A DNA stretch of 16,783 nucleotides, from contig CALJDR010000041.1 in NCBI GenBank assembly GCA_938023515.1, positions 1 through 16,783 on the forward strand. The letters run 5' to 3'. The stretch is from an uncultured Flavobacteriales bacterium. GTDB taxonomy: Bacteria > Bacteroidota > Bacteroidia > Flavobacteriales > UBA1820. The position numbers and the translations under genes were made by a program. Under the pieces are notes generated by a model. The model ran no database searches. It saw only the letters and a program-made list of their open reading frames with translations, and was not told where the DNA came from. Below are positions 7,208 through 15,624 of this stretch, piece by piece. Within the stretch, counting starts at the first letter, position 1; the number at the start of each line of letters is the position of its first letter.

Positions 7208-7843
7208 TCAGATCCCATGCCTGCGGCGATACTCCACCAGGTCTTCTATCGCTATCACTTTAAGGTCGTACCTCCGGGCTATTTCCAGAAGCTGGGGCAT
7301 CCGGGCCATCGTTCCGTCCTCATTCATGATCTCGATCAGGACTCCGGCAGGGTTCAATCCGCAGAGCCGGCACAAGTCTACCACGGCTTCCGTATGACCG
7401 TTGCGCTCCAAAACGCCCCCCTTTCGGGCTCGCAATGGAAATATATGTCCGGGGCGACCCAGATCGGAAGGAGCGGTAGCCGGATCGGCCAATGCCCGGA
7501 GAGTCGCCGAGCGGTCGTGTACCGATACCCCGGTCGTGCAACCATTTCCCAACAAATCTACCGATATCGTGAATGGCGTCCCCAACAGGGATGTATTTTC
7601 TTCAGCCATCATCGGCATTTCGAGCCGGTCGCATATTTCAGGGGCCAGCGGAGCGCACAATACACCACGGCCGTGGGACAGCATGAAATTTATCATTTCG
7701 GGCGTGATCTTCTCTCCGGCACAGACGAAATCCCCTTCGTTTTCCCGGTCGGCATCATCGGCCACGATAAGCAATTTCCCCTCTGCGAAATCCTTAAGGG
7801 CGTCCTCTATACTACTGAGTTTTTTCTTGAGATTGTCCGTCAT
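7208..7843 (-). CDS. ribB: 3,4-dihydroxy-2-butanone-4-phosphate synthase (stand-alone RibB)
   Basis: Converts ribulose 5-phosphate to 3,4-dihydroxy-2-butanone 4-phosphate plus formate, the four-carbon branch of riboflavin synthesis. The 211 residues hold one complete RibB domain: acidic metal/substrate loop DDADRENEGD (29-38), HGRGVLCAPL (57-66), GCTTGVSVHDR (101-111), GRPGHIFPL (129-137) and catalytic-region GHTEA (149-153). The protein stops at IEDLVEYRRRHGI, where the fused RibA (GTP cyclohydrolase II) domain begins in many Bacteroidota RibBA proteins. Only 16 bases then separate it from a terminator, so RibA is not encoded next to it. The ATG at 7841-7843 lies inside the end of the upstream permease gene (32-nt overlap), suggesting translational coupling. 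It is the last gene of the ftsK operon. Confidence 0.94.
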   Translation of the reverse strand: MTDNLKKKLSSIEDALKDFAEGKLLIVADDADRENEGDFVCAGEKITPEMINFMLSHGRGVLCAPLAPEICDRLEMPMMAEENTSLLGTPFTISVDLLGNGCTTGVSVHDRSATLRALADPATAPSDLGRPGHIFPLRARKGGVLERNGHTEAVVDLCRLCGLNPAGVLIEIMNEDGTMARMPQLLEIARRYDLKVIAIEDLVEYRRRHGI

Positions 7844-9359
7844 TTTTCTTTTTCTTGAACTTTAATTTTTTACGGTGTTTTTCCGGCACTTTCGCCCACA
7901 GCTTATCGAACAGGTTGAGCAACGGATCGAGGTTGATTACCACCTTATCTTTGGTTGCCCGGTAAGTAAGCCATATACCGAACGGAAGGAGTATCCAGGT
8001 GGGCAGCCAACGGGCCGTTACCACGTCCAGCGTACCTTCCTTACCCATTCTCTCTGCAGACATGAATATAATATTGTAAATTACAAATATTCCTATCGCT
8101 ACCACAACAGGCAGACCTATTCCACCTTTGCGGATCAAAGCACCCAGGGGAGCTCCCACAAAGAACAGCACAATGACTAAAAAAGCCAAGGCATACTTCC
8201 GGTGTATTTCCAAGCCGTAATTGTTGGCGTTCTCGGAAAAACTACGCAACCGCTTGACATTATCCGCTAAGTATTCCTGCCCCCGGCGTACCTTTTCAGT
8301 ACTTAAATTATATATCCTGCTTTTGGAATACTGCCCATCATTATTGTCGGCCCCAAAATAGCTTACCATATTTTTCAGGGTGTCTACATCGACAGATGAA
8401 GAGTCCCTATATACGGCCATCAGGCTGTCCGACGGCAATTCGGAGATCAAGTTGTAGAATCCCAGGTCGCGGGCAAAATCCTTGAGCATATCCCGGTATT
8501 TTCCCTGAACAGAATCGAGCGCGACCGTAAGCTGGGAAATATCGAGCATCGTAAAACGATCCGGAGGGCCATTTTCCTCTTTCAGGTCGCCCATGGTAAA
8601 AGAAGATATATCTATCGGGAAAACTTGTTTTTGAAACGTCGATTTGTTGATAGCCTGACGGATACGGGCAAGATACCGGGAAGAAGAAGAAATAATGTCC
8701 TCATCGTACATATGCCCATCATAAAGAGTGAGGATCATATACCGTTTGTCGGGAGAAGTGGTAATGGATCCGGATTCGGCCACAATAATAGTGGTCGTAC
8801 CCATATGCTTGCTCAGGTCATATATAAGGACATTGCGGATGCTGTCCCTTTTCTCATCATGCGTGGGAAACTTCTCCCCTACCCGGATCGAATAATCGGT
8901 AAGGGTGGTAAAGACCCCCGGTTCCAGGTTGAGTGCCGGCTTTTTGTTCAATATGTTACGCAGAATGGTCTCATATTTAAAGTTGGCATACGGGATGACC
9001 TTATTGGAAAAAACGAAAGCCCCGTAGGATACGAACAGCATCAGGATGATCAGCGAGAGCATGATGCGAAAAAGAGGGATCCCAGCCGCTTTGAAAGCAG
9101 TAAGTTCACTGTTCTCGGACAGATTTCCGAAAGTCATGATCGACGACAGCAGGATCGAAACCGGAAGGGCCATCGGCACCATAGCCGCCGAAAGGTACAT
9201 CATTAATTCCACAATGGACAAGAAACCAATACCCTTGCCGATGATATCGTCGGCGTACAGCCAAAGCATCTGGAGTACAAACACCAAAAGCACCACAATG
9301 AACGCTGCAAAGAACGGCCATATGAACGACTTGAGAATATACCTATCGAGTATCTTCAT
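7812..9359 (-). CDS. LptF/LptG-family lipopolysaccharide export permease
   Basis: Inner-membrane permease of the YjgP/YjgQ family that, with the ATPase LptB, extracts LPS from the inner membrane and passes it to the periplasmic bridge. The 515 residues have three N-terminal helices (about 12-34, 50-76, 97-118), a large periplasmic domain (about 120-385) and three C-terminal helices (about 388-408, 412-432, 447-464). The LptF/G signatures include FGNLSENSELTAFKAAGIP near 77-95 and GAPLGALIRKGGIG near 402-415. E. coli LptF and LptG are about 360 residues; the extra length lies in the periplasmic part, as in other Bacteroidota homologues. The tail is rich in Lys. Sequence alone does not decide F versus G. 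It starts 2 bases after lolA and overlaps ribB by 32 nt. Confidence 0.9.
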   Translation of the reverse strand: MKILDRYILKSFIWPFFAAFIVVLLVFVLQMLWLYADDIIGKGIGFLSIVELMMYLSAAMVPMALPVSILLSSIMTFGNLSENSELTAFKAAGIPLFRIMLSLIILMLFVSYGAFVFSNKVIPYANFKYETILRNILNKKPALNLEPGVFTTLTDYSIRVGEKFPTHDEKRDSIRNVLIYDLSKHMGTTTIIVAESGSITTSPDKRYMILTLYDGHMYDEDIISSSSRYLARIRQAINKSTFQKQVFPIDISSFTMGDLKEENGPPDRFTMLDISQLTVALDSVQGKYRDMLKDFARDLGFYNLISELPSDSLMAVYRDSSSVDVDTLKNMVSYFGADNNDGQYSKSRIYNLSTEKVRRGQEYLADNVKRLRSFSENANNYGLEIHRKYALAFLVIVLFFVGAPLGALIRKGGIGLPVVVAIGIFVIYNIIFMSAERMGKEGTLDVVTARWLPTWILLPFGIWLTYRATKDKVVINLDPLLNLFDKLWAKVPEKHRKKLKFKKKKNDGQSQEKTQ

Positions 9360-9361
9360 CT

Positions 9362-9991
9362 TCAGGGCCGGGCTATGTAATACCCCATCTTTTTATATTT
9401 TTCATCGTCAAAGCGATAAAGTGCAGCGTCTGTTCCCTTTCCCTGAAGGATCGCGGATATCTTCAATACCGTATGTGCCCCATTGGCGGACACTTCTTCG
9501 ATATACACCGGAAGTTTCGTCGCCGTATCGATCCCCACCCGGATATAGTCCGTCGGGTTATTTGCATCTTCAGGTAACAGGCGCAAATATTGCACGGCAC
9601 CTTCCAAACGGTCGGTCCGGGGCGAGAACGTTTCGGAAAACTTTTTCAAAATGACTTGTACGGGGGCAAATCCCATGCTTTGTCCGGCTTCTTTCACATC
9701 GTGTACGCTTACTTCCTTTTCATCATCGGTAATGGCATATACGTACTTGCCGTCCGACAGGACGGTAAACAGATCCGTCTCGAGCCGGTATTTATCCCCC
9801 TGGGCATACAGGACACATTTGCGGGGTTCCGTTTCACCGCCGGTAGTATATGTGAAATCCGCCCGGTAATTACCCATCGATTCTATCGCCGATATGGATT
9901 CCGCCATCAGGCGCTGGGCATAAGGGACTGCCTGACCTGCAGCCGAAACAGCAGACAGCAAAAACGAGATAAATAAGACGACGTTCTTCAT
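9362..9991 (-). CDS. lolA: LolA-like outer-membrane lipoprotein carrier
   Basis: Predicted periplasmic chaperone that carries lipoproteins from the inner to the outer membrane. The 209 residues start with a cleavable signal peptide (1 to about 18-21, FLLSAVSAAGQA) with no lipobox Cys. A LolA-like half-barrel of beta strands follows, with NYRADFTYTT near 41, YAQGDKYRLETD and VLSDGKYVYAITDDEKEVSVHDV around 62-100, and a C-terminal YRFDDEKYKKMGYYIARP. It sits between ftsK (24-nt gap) and the LptF/G permease (2-nt gap), a gene order found in other Bacteroidota. The envelope-traffic neighbour supports the assignment. LolA proteins diverge widely, so the call rests on fold pattern, signal peptide and context. 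Confidence 0.82.
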   Translation of the reverse strand: MKNVVLFISFLLSAVSAAGQAVPYAQRLMAESISAIESMGNYRADFTYTTGGETEPRKCVLYAQGDKYRLETDLFTVLSDGKYVYAITDDEKEVSVHDVKEAGQSMGFAPVQVILKKFSETFSPRTDRLEGAVQYLRLLPEDANNPTDYIRVGIDTATKLPVYIEEVSANGAHTVLKISAILQGKGTDAALYRFDDEKYKKMGYYIARP

Positions 9992-10015
9992 TTCTATTCC
10001 TGTATCCTTCGTTCT

Positions 10016-12571
10016 TTATTCTTCTTCCGGCTGCCCATGGAGGATGCGGTGAAGCGTGGCTTCGTCCTGTACGAGGACTTCGCGGGCTTTGGAGCCGTTG
10101 AACGCCCCGATGATCCCGGCGGCTTCCAACTGGTCGACGATACGGCCTGCCCGGTTGAACCCGATGGACATCTTTCGCTGGATGACCGATGCCGATCCCT
10201 GTTGTAAAGCCACGACGATACGGGCCGCCTCCTCGAATTTCGGGTCGCGGTCCATCGGGTCTCCCGAAGGGCCTCCCAATCCATCCCCGTCCTTGTCGCC
10301 GTTATATTCCGGCAGCATGAAGGCGCTCGGATAGGCCTTCTGCGCCCCGATGAATTCGCAGATATCCTCCACTTCGGGTGTATCAATAAAAGCGCATTGC
10401 ACGCGCGTCATTTCATTGTTGGCCGACAGGAGCATGTCGCCCTTGCCGATCAGTTGCTCGGCCCCGGGGGCATCGAGAATAGTCCGGGAGTCGATCTTGG
10501 ATGTCACCCGGAACGCGATACGCGCCGGGAAATTGGCCTTTATAAGACCCGTGATCACATTCACCGACGGGCGTTGCGTGGCAATGATCAGGTGTATACC
10601 CACCGCGCGGGCCAACTGGGCCAGGCGGGCGATAGGCGTCTCCACTTCCTTGCCGGCCGTCATGATCAGGTCGGCGAACTCGTCCACGATCAGCACGATG
10701 TACGGCAGATACCGGTGCCCTTTATCCGGGTTCAGGCGGCGGCCGACGAACTTGGCGTTGTACTCCTTGATATTGCGCACATACGCATCCTTCAGGAGAT
10801 TGTAGCGGTTGTCCATCTCCGTGCACAGGGAGTTGAGCGTATAGATGACCTTGGTCGTGTCGGTGATAATGGCCTCCTCCGAATCGGGGAGTTTGGCCAG
10901 GTAATGCCGCTCTATTTTATTGTACAGGGTAAGTTCGACTTTCTTGGGGTCTACCAAAACGAACTTCACCTGCGAGGGGTGTTTTTTGTACAGCAGCGAA
11001 GCGATAACTGCATTCAGTCCCACCGATTTACCCTGTCCGGTCGCACCCGCCATCAACAGGTGGGGCATTTTTGTCAGGTCGAACACCACCGTTTCGTTCG
11101 AGATGTTCTTGCCGATCGCTATCGGCAGTTCCATCTGCGCGGTCTGGAATTTTACAGAGGAGATCACCGAATTCATCGATACCATCGAAGGCTCTTTGTT
11201 CGGCACCTCGATACCGATAGTTCCCTTACCGGGAATAGGTGCGATGATACGAATGCCCAAGGCCGAAAGCGAAAGGGCGATATCGTCCTCCAGGTTCTTG
11301 ATCTTCGACACCTTCACACCGGGAGCCGGGATGATCTCGTACAGGGTAACAGTCGGCCCGATGGTGGAATGGATATGCGAGATGTCGATGTTGTAATTCT
11401 TCAGGGTTTCCACGATGCGGCGACGGTTGGCCGTCACTTCGTCCTTGTCCACGTTGATGCCCTCGTTCTCCGACTTGTGCAGCATCTTGATGGGCGGGAA
11501 TTCGTAGCCGGACAGCTCCAACTTGGGATCGTACTCGCCGAATTGTTCCACGATGCGGCTGGCCAAGTCGTCGTCCACTTCGCCTTCGGCGGCCGCGACG
11601 GTCATGGTGCACTCTACTCCGTTCTCCTGTTCGTGCAGGGTCTGCCCTTCGGCCGGCAAATCCTTGGAGAGACCGCTATGGTCTTCTATTTCGTATTTTT
11701 CCTCCTCCTGCTGCCCAAACGTATCTTCGGCAAAAGGTTCTTCTTCCTCCTCTTTGGGAGTATATTCAAGGACGGGGGACGGTTCGTCCTCCGTAAATTC
11801 TTCTTCGCTGTCCAAATTCAGCGGACGGTAACCGTATTGATCGTCGGCTGGCGTCTCTTCGCCGCCTTCCTCTTCCTCTACCTGGTGCCGGGATTCCTTT
11901 TCTTCTTCTTTGCCGGAAGCTGCGGCCGCCAATTCATCCAACCGGCGCATCTGGTTTTCCTTTTCTTCGCGGAGCCTTTCGGCCTCCGCCTGCCGGGCGG
12001 CACGCTCGGCCATGCGCTCTTCGCGCACCTGGTTCAGTTTTTCAGGGGTGATGCCGAAACGAAGTATCGCCCATACGATGGGAAACAGAGCCAGTACAAC
12101 CGGGAGTCCCCAACCTATATAGCCGTGCAGCAGTTCATTGAGCCGGTACCCCCACGCACCCGAAGCCTCCGAAGAGAAATAAGCCAGCACCACGGACAAC
12201 CATACGGCGATCCCCAGCATTTTGGCACAGAAAAGGGCGATGCGGGAGAAAGGTTTATCCAAGGCGACGACGGCCGAAATAGCCAGCCCCACCGCCAGGA
12301 CAAAGAACGAGGAAATGCCCATCCGATCCATTACCGCATGGCTCACGAAATACCCGGCCTTGCCCAGCAGGTTCCCGTACCGTTCGCCGGGCTGCACGCT
12401 TTGATCCGCCGCGCCGGAGAAAAGGTAGGAAATGCACGAGAGTGCGACCATGATGAATATCAGGGCGAGCACCACACCGGTGATCACCCGGACAGTGCGG
12501 CCGTTTACCGGACGCTCCGTCCGTTTCTTTACCGTTTTTTTGGAGGGGGCTTTTTTCTTCGTCTTGGCCAT
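10016..12571 (-). CDS. ftsK: DNA translocase FtsK
   Basis: Septum-anchored ATPase that pumps chromosome DNA through the closing division site and promotes dimer resolution. Counting from the ATG at 12569-12571 (851 residues), a basic N-terminus precedes four membrane helices (about 27-50, 75-102, 108-130, 147-170). An acidic, Glu/Asp-rich linker spans about 180-345. The RecA-like motor has Walker A GATGQGKS at 509-516 and Walker B LIVDEFADL near 625-635. A C-terminal gamma winged-helix domain, AARIVVALQQGSASVIQRK to the end, would read the polarity sequences. A TTG at 12578-12580 would add three residues and has AGGA six bases upstream; the ATG is preferred but the TTG cannot be excluded. First gene of the operon ftsK-lolA-lptF/G-ribB and divergent from valS. 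No clear promoter was found for it. Confidence 0.97.
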   Translation of the reverse strand: MAKTKKKAPSKKTVKKRTERPVNGRTVRVITGVVLALIFIMVALSCISYLFSGAADQSVQPGERYGNLLGKAGYFVSHAVMDRMGISSFFVLAVGLAISAVVALDKPFSRIALFCAKMLGIAVWLSVVLAYFSSEASGAWGYRLNELLHGYIGWGLPVVLALFPIVWAILRFGITPEKLNQVREERMAERAARQAEAERLREEKENQMRRLDELAAAASGKEEEKESRHQVEEEEGGEETPADDQYGYRPLNLDSEEEFTEDEPSPVLEYTPKEEEEEPFAEDTFGQQEEEKYEIEDHSGLSKDLPAEGQTLHEQENGVECTMTVAAAEGEVDDDLASRIVEQFGEYDPKLELSGYEFPPIKMLHKSENEGINVDKDEVTANRRRIVETLKNYNIDISHIHSTIGPTVTLYEIIPAPGVKVSKIKNLEDDIALSLSALGIRIIAPIPGKGTIGIEVPNKEPSMVSMNSVISSVKFQTAQMELPIAIGKNISNETVVFDLTKMPHLLMAGATGQGKSVGLNAVIASLLYKKHPSQVKFVLVDPKKVELTLYNKIERHYLAKLPDSEEAIITDTTKVIYTLNSLCTEMDNRYNLLKDAYVRNIKEYNAKFVGRRLNPDKGHRYLPYIVLIVDEFADLIMTAGKEVETPIARLAQLARAVGIHLIIATQRPSVNVITGLIKANFPARIAFRVTSKIDSRTILDAPGAEQLIGKGDMLLSANNEMTRVQCAFIDTPEVEDICEFIGAQKAYPSAFMLPEYNGDKDGDGLGGPSGDPMDRDPKFEEAARIVVALQQGSASVIQRKMSIGFNRAGRIVDQLEAAGIIGAFNGSKAREVLVQDEATLHRILHGQPEEE

Positions 12572-12662
12572 CTGAAGCAAAATATTCCTGCTTTGCCTGT
12601 TTTTTGTAATCCGGGGGCGTTTTTTCGTGCCCTTTTATCCTGCGAAGTTACGCAAAAGTCCT

Positions 12663-12689
12663 TAAATTTGCATCTTTGAACGCAAAGAT
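12663..12689 (+). promoter_or_regulatory. valS -7 box and adjacent leader hairpin
   Basis: TAAATTTG at 12663-12670 is an exact TAnnTTTG box, 55 bases before the valS ATG; only a weak CTG is found where TTTG is expected. A perfect 7-bp hairpin ATCTTTG/CAAAGAT with loop AACG (12672-12689) spans the predicted start site and could lie at the 5' end of the transcript. No T-box leader is seen, although such leaders control some synthetase genes in Firmicutes. Confidence 0.5.
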
Positions 12690-12725
12690 TAATCTCGAAC
12701 ACATATAACACACTGTCGCAAGATC

Positions 12726-15353
12726 ATGGAGATACCTTCGAAGTACAACCCGAAAGACATAGAGGACAAATGGTACGACTACTGGATGGAAAACGGATAC
12801 TTCCATTCGGAAGTGGACCCCGCCCGCACGCCTTATACGATCGTCATTCCTCCGCCGAACGTCACCGGGGTGCTTCACATGGGGCACATGATGAATAACA
12901 CGATCCAGGACCTGCTCATCCGCCGGGCCCGCATGAAAGGCTATAACGCCTGCTGGGTGCCGGGTATGGACCACGCCTCCATCGCTACGGAAGCCAAAGT
13001 AGTGGCCCGCCTGAAAGAACAGGGGATCAAAAAGACAGACCTCACCCGGGAGGAATTCCTGGAGCACGCCTGGAACTGGACGCGCGAACACGGGGGTATC
13101 ATCCTCCAGCAGCTCAAAAAACTGGGCGCCTCGTGCGATTGGGCCCGTACCAAGTTCACGATGGACGACGACCTGTCCGAAGCCGTGACCAAAGTCTTTG
13201 TCGACCTGTATGAAAAAGGGCTCATATTTCGCGGCTACCGCATGGTCAACTGGGACCCGGAAGCACTCACCGCCGTATCGGACGAAGAAGTCGTATACAT
13301 AGAACAACAAGGTAAATTGTACTACCTGCGCTACCAGGTGGAAGGCACCGACGAACACGTCGTAGTGGCCACTACCCGCCCCGAAACGATATTCGGGGAC
13401 ACAGCCATGTGCATCAACCCGAACGACGAGCGTTACCGCCATATCCGCGGCAAGCGGGTGATCGTGCCCATCGCCGGACGCAGCATCCCCGTCATCGAGG
13501 ATGAATACGTAGATATCGAGTTCGGTACCGGCTGCCTGAAAGTCACCCCGGCACACGACGTGAACGACAAAATGCTGGGCGATAAATACGGGCTGGAGGT
13601 TATCGACATCTTCAACGACAATGCCACGCTCAACACTTACGGCTTGCATTACAACGGCATGGACCGCTTCGAGGTACGCCGGCTGATCGAAAAAGAACTG
13701 GCCGACAAAAACCTGCTGGAAAAAGTAGAACCCTACACCAACAAAGTAGGCACCTCCGAACGCACTAAGGCTATCATCGAGCCGAAAGTATCGCTCCAGT
13801 GGTTCCTGAAAATGGAACATCTGGCTACCCCTGCCCTGAAAGCGGTGATGGAAGACGAGATTCGGTTCGTCCCCGAAAAGTTCAAGAACACCTACCGCTA
13901 CTGGATGGAAAATGTCCACGACTGGAGCATCTCGCGCCAGCTCTGGTGGGGACACCGCATCCCGGCCTACTATTACGGCCCGGGCACGAACGATTTTGTA
14001 GTAGCTGAAACGGCTGCCGAGGCCCTCGAAAAAGCCCGTGCCAAAACGGGAAATACCGGCCTTACCGCCAAAAACCTCACCCAGGACCCGGACGCGCTGG
14101 ATACCTGGTTCTCTTCGTGGCTGTGGCCGATGTCCGTCTTCGACGGCGTGCTGCACCCGGACAACCCCGAGATCGATTACTACTACCCGACCAACGACCT
14201 GGTCACCGCTCCGGACATCATTTTCTTCTGGGTGGCGCGCATGATCATGGCCGGCTACGAATACCGCGGGGAAAGACCGTTCAAAAACGTGTATTTCACC
14301 GGCACGGTGCGCGACAAACTGGGCCGCAAGATGTCCAAGTCGCTGGGCAATTCGCCCGACCCGATCGAACTGATGAAACAGTACGGGGCCGACTCCGTCC
14401 GTTTGGGCATGCTGCTCACCGCACCGGCTGGCAATGACTTCCCGTTCGACACTGACCTGTGCAAACAGGGCGCCGGGTTCTGCAACAAGATATGGAACGC
14501 CTTCCGCCTGGTACAGGGCTGGGAAAAGGACAGTAAAGCGCCTGAATCCGCCGCTGCGCTGGCCGCCGGGAAATGGTTCGAGAACCGCCTGTCGGAAGCC
14601 ATTGCGGAAATAGATGCTTTGTACGACGAATTCCGCCTGTCGGAAGCCTTGATGGCCACTTACAAACTCATCTGGGATGATTTCTGCTCGTGGTACCTCG
14701 AAGCCGTCAAACCGCCTTACGGCCAACCCATCCCGCAGGCCACGTACCAAAAGGCCATCGGACACTTCGAATCCCTTCTAAAACTCATCCAGCCCATCAT
14801 GCCGTTCATCTCCGAGGAGTTGTGGCAAGCCATCACTCCCCGCACGAAAGAAGAGGCACTGATCGTAGCCCCCTGGCCGGAGGCTAAGCCTATCGACCGG
14901 GCCGTACTGGACAGTTTCGCCTATACCGCCGAACTGACCGCCGCCGTGCGCGCCGTCCGGCAGGAAAAAGGTATCGCTCAGAAAGATACCCTCCTGGTGC
15001 TGTCCCTGAACAAAAGTCCGCTGATCGTCGATACGCTGGTGGAAAAACTGGCCGGTGTGGAATCCATCGAAAAATGCGCCGAGAAACCCTCCGGAGCCGT
15101 ATCATTCCTGGTACGCACGGAAGAGTACTTCATCCCGCTGGGCGATAAGATAGACCGCGAAGCGGAACTGGAAAAACTGCGCAAGGAATTGGAATACACC
15201 GAAGGTTTCCTCACCAGCGTACGCAAAAAGCTGTCCAACGAGCGTTTCGTCGGCTCGGCTCCCGAAGCCGTCGTGGCGGCCGAACGCAAAAAGGAGGCCG
15301 ACGCGCTGTCCAAGATCGACACGATAAAACAGGCCATCGATTCACTATCCTAA
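12726..15353 (+). CDS. valS: Valyl-tRNA synthetase
   Basis: Cytoplasmic class I synthetase that charges tRNA-Val and edits mischarged threonine. The 875 residues are complete. The Rossmann catalytic domain has PPPNVTGVLHMGH with the HIGH-type motif HMGH at 51-54 and KMSKS at 535-539. The editing domain lies between, at about 195-345, with VVATTRPETIFGDTAM. WFSSWLWP and the following helical anticodon-binding domain occupy about 600-750. A Lys/Glu-rich coiled coil (about 805-875) forms the C-terminal arm. ATG at 12726 gives MEIPSKYNPKDIEDKWYDYW, the expected N-terminus. It is divergent from ftsK (154 bases between the starts) and has its own terminator about 140 bases downstream. Confidence 0.98.
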   Translation: MEIPSKYNPKDIEDKWYDYWMENGYFHSEVDPARTPYTIVIPPPNVTGVLHMGHMMNNTIQDLLIRRARMKGYNACWVPGMDHASIATEAKVVARLKEQGIKKTDLTREEFLEHAWNWTREHGGIILQQLKKLGASCDWARTKFTMDDDLSEAVTKVFVDLYEKGLIFRGYRMVNWDPEALTAVSDEEVVYIEQQGKLYYLRYQVEGTDEHVVVATTRPETIFGDTAMCINPNDERYRHIRGKRVIVPIAGRSIPVIEDEYVDIEFGTGCLKVTPAHDVNDKMLGDKYGLEVIDIFNDNATLNTYGLHYNGMDRFEVRRLIEKELADKNLLEKVEPYTNKVGTSERTKAIIEPKVSLQWFLKMEHLATPALKAVMEDEIRFVPEKFKNTYRYWMENVHDWSISRQLWWGHRIPAYYYGPGTNDFVVAETAAEALEKARAKTGNTGLTAKNLTQDPDALDTWFSSWLWPMSVFDGVLHPDNPEIDYYYPTNDLVTAPDIIFFWVARMIMAGYEYRGERPFKNVYFTGTVRDKLGRKMSKSLGNSPDPIELMKQYGADSVRLGMLLTAPAGNDFPFDTDLCKQGAGFCNKIWNAFRLVQGWEKDSKAPESAAALAAGKWFENRLSEAIAEIDALYDEFRLSEALMATYKLIWDDFCSWYLEAVKPPYGQPIPQATYQKAIGHFESLLKLIQPIMPFISEELWQAITPRTKEEALIVAPWPEAKPIDRAVLDSFAYTAELTAAVRAVRQEKGIAQKDTLLVLSLNKSPLIVDTLVEKLAGVESIEKCAEKPSGAVSFLVRTEEYFIPLGDKIDREAELEKLRKELEYTEGFLTSVRKKLSNERFVGSAPEAVVAAERKKEADALSKIDTIKQAIDSLS

Positions 15354-15492
15354 GAGTATCCCGGATTAGGGATTGTACTCGATCGTTACACTTTTGAACG
15401 GTTTTCCTTTCATTCCCTCTCGGGATTACCTGTTGGGGCTTAGGTGGATGCATCTTTAAAACCTCCGACAAAACGGTGGTTAACAAAAATAA

Positions 15493-15525
15493 AAAGGTAC
15501 GGGTATGCAAAATAACCGTACCTTT
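15493..15525 (+). terminator. Probable valS terminator hairpin
   Basis: Ten-pair arms AAAGGTACGG (15493-15502) and CCGTACCTTT (15516-15525), with three more inner pairs after one mismatch around a GCAAA loop. The T's are part of the 3' arm and are followed by GTGT rather than a T-run, so termination may be weak or leaky into rsmI. Confidence 0.55.
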
Positions 15526-15526
15526 G
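15519..15526 (+). promoter_or_regulatory. Possible rsmI-recJ promoter -7 box
   Basis: TACCTTTG is an exact TAnnTTTG match. No TTTG lies at the expected distance upstream. The start would be near 15533 with a leader of about 90 nt. It lies inside the 3' arm of the valS hairpin, so one of the two readings may be chance. Confidence 0.3.
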
Positions 15527-15624
15527 TGTATTGATCTATCCCGGACAGTACGGCCGGAAACGCCCTGTGCCGGGCGGATACAACTATGAGATAATAAAAG
15601 AGGATAGAACCTCACAGAATAAAA

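Larger units (their letters stand above)
15354..15624. other. Intergenic region between valS and rsmI
   Basis: No gene was recognised in these 271 bases. ATCCCG at 15358-15363 could pair with CGGGAT at 15421-15426, giving a long-range stem in the valS 3' region. A hairpin ACCTCCG/CGGTGGT with one mismatch follows near 15459-15478. Then come the terminator-like hairpin at 15493-15525, with a -7 box in its 3' arm, and a GC-rich CGCCC/GGGCG hairpin in the rsmI leader near 15561-15576. Confidence 0.5.

Noticed and set aside
7461..7476. AGATCGGAAGGAGCGG, which resembles the TruSeq adapter start
   Set aside because: It differs by an inserted base and encodes conserved RibB residues on the minus strand (around SDLGRPGH), so it is native sequence.
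10397..12679. A 760-codon open frame on the plus strand opposite ftsK
   Set aside because: Antisense shadow of ftsK; its product is low-complexity (Phe/Leu-rich and His/Arg-rich runs mirroring the acidic linker) and has no domain.
12571..12725. Possible T-box or other aminoacyl-tRNA-sensing leader before valS
   Set aside because: The region is too short, and no T-box sequence or anti-terminator pair is visible; only a 7-bp hairpin is present.
12648..14765. A 705-codon open frame on the minus strand opposite valS
   Set aside because: It lies entirely antisense to a confidently identified synthetase and its translation matches no family I recognise. Long antisense frames of this kind are a by-product of codon bias in a GC-rich gene.
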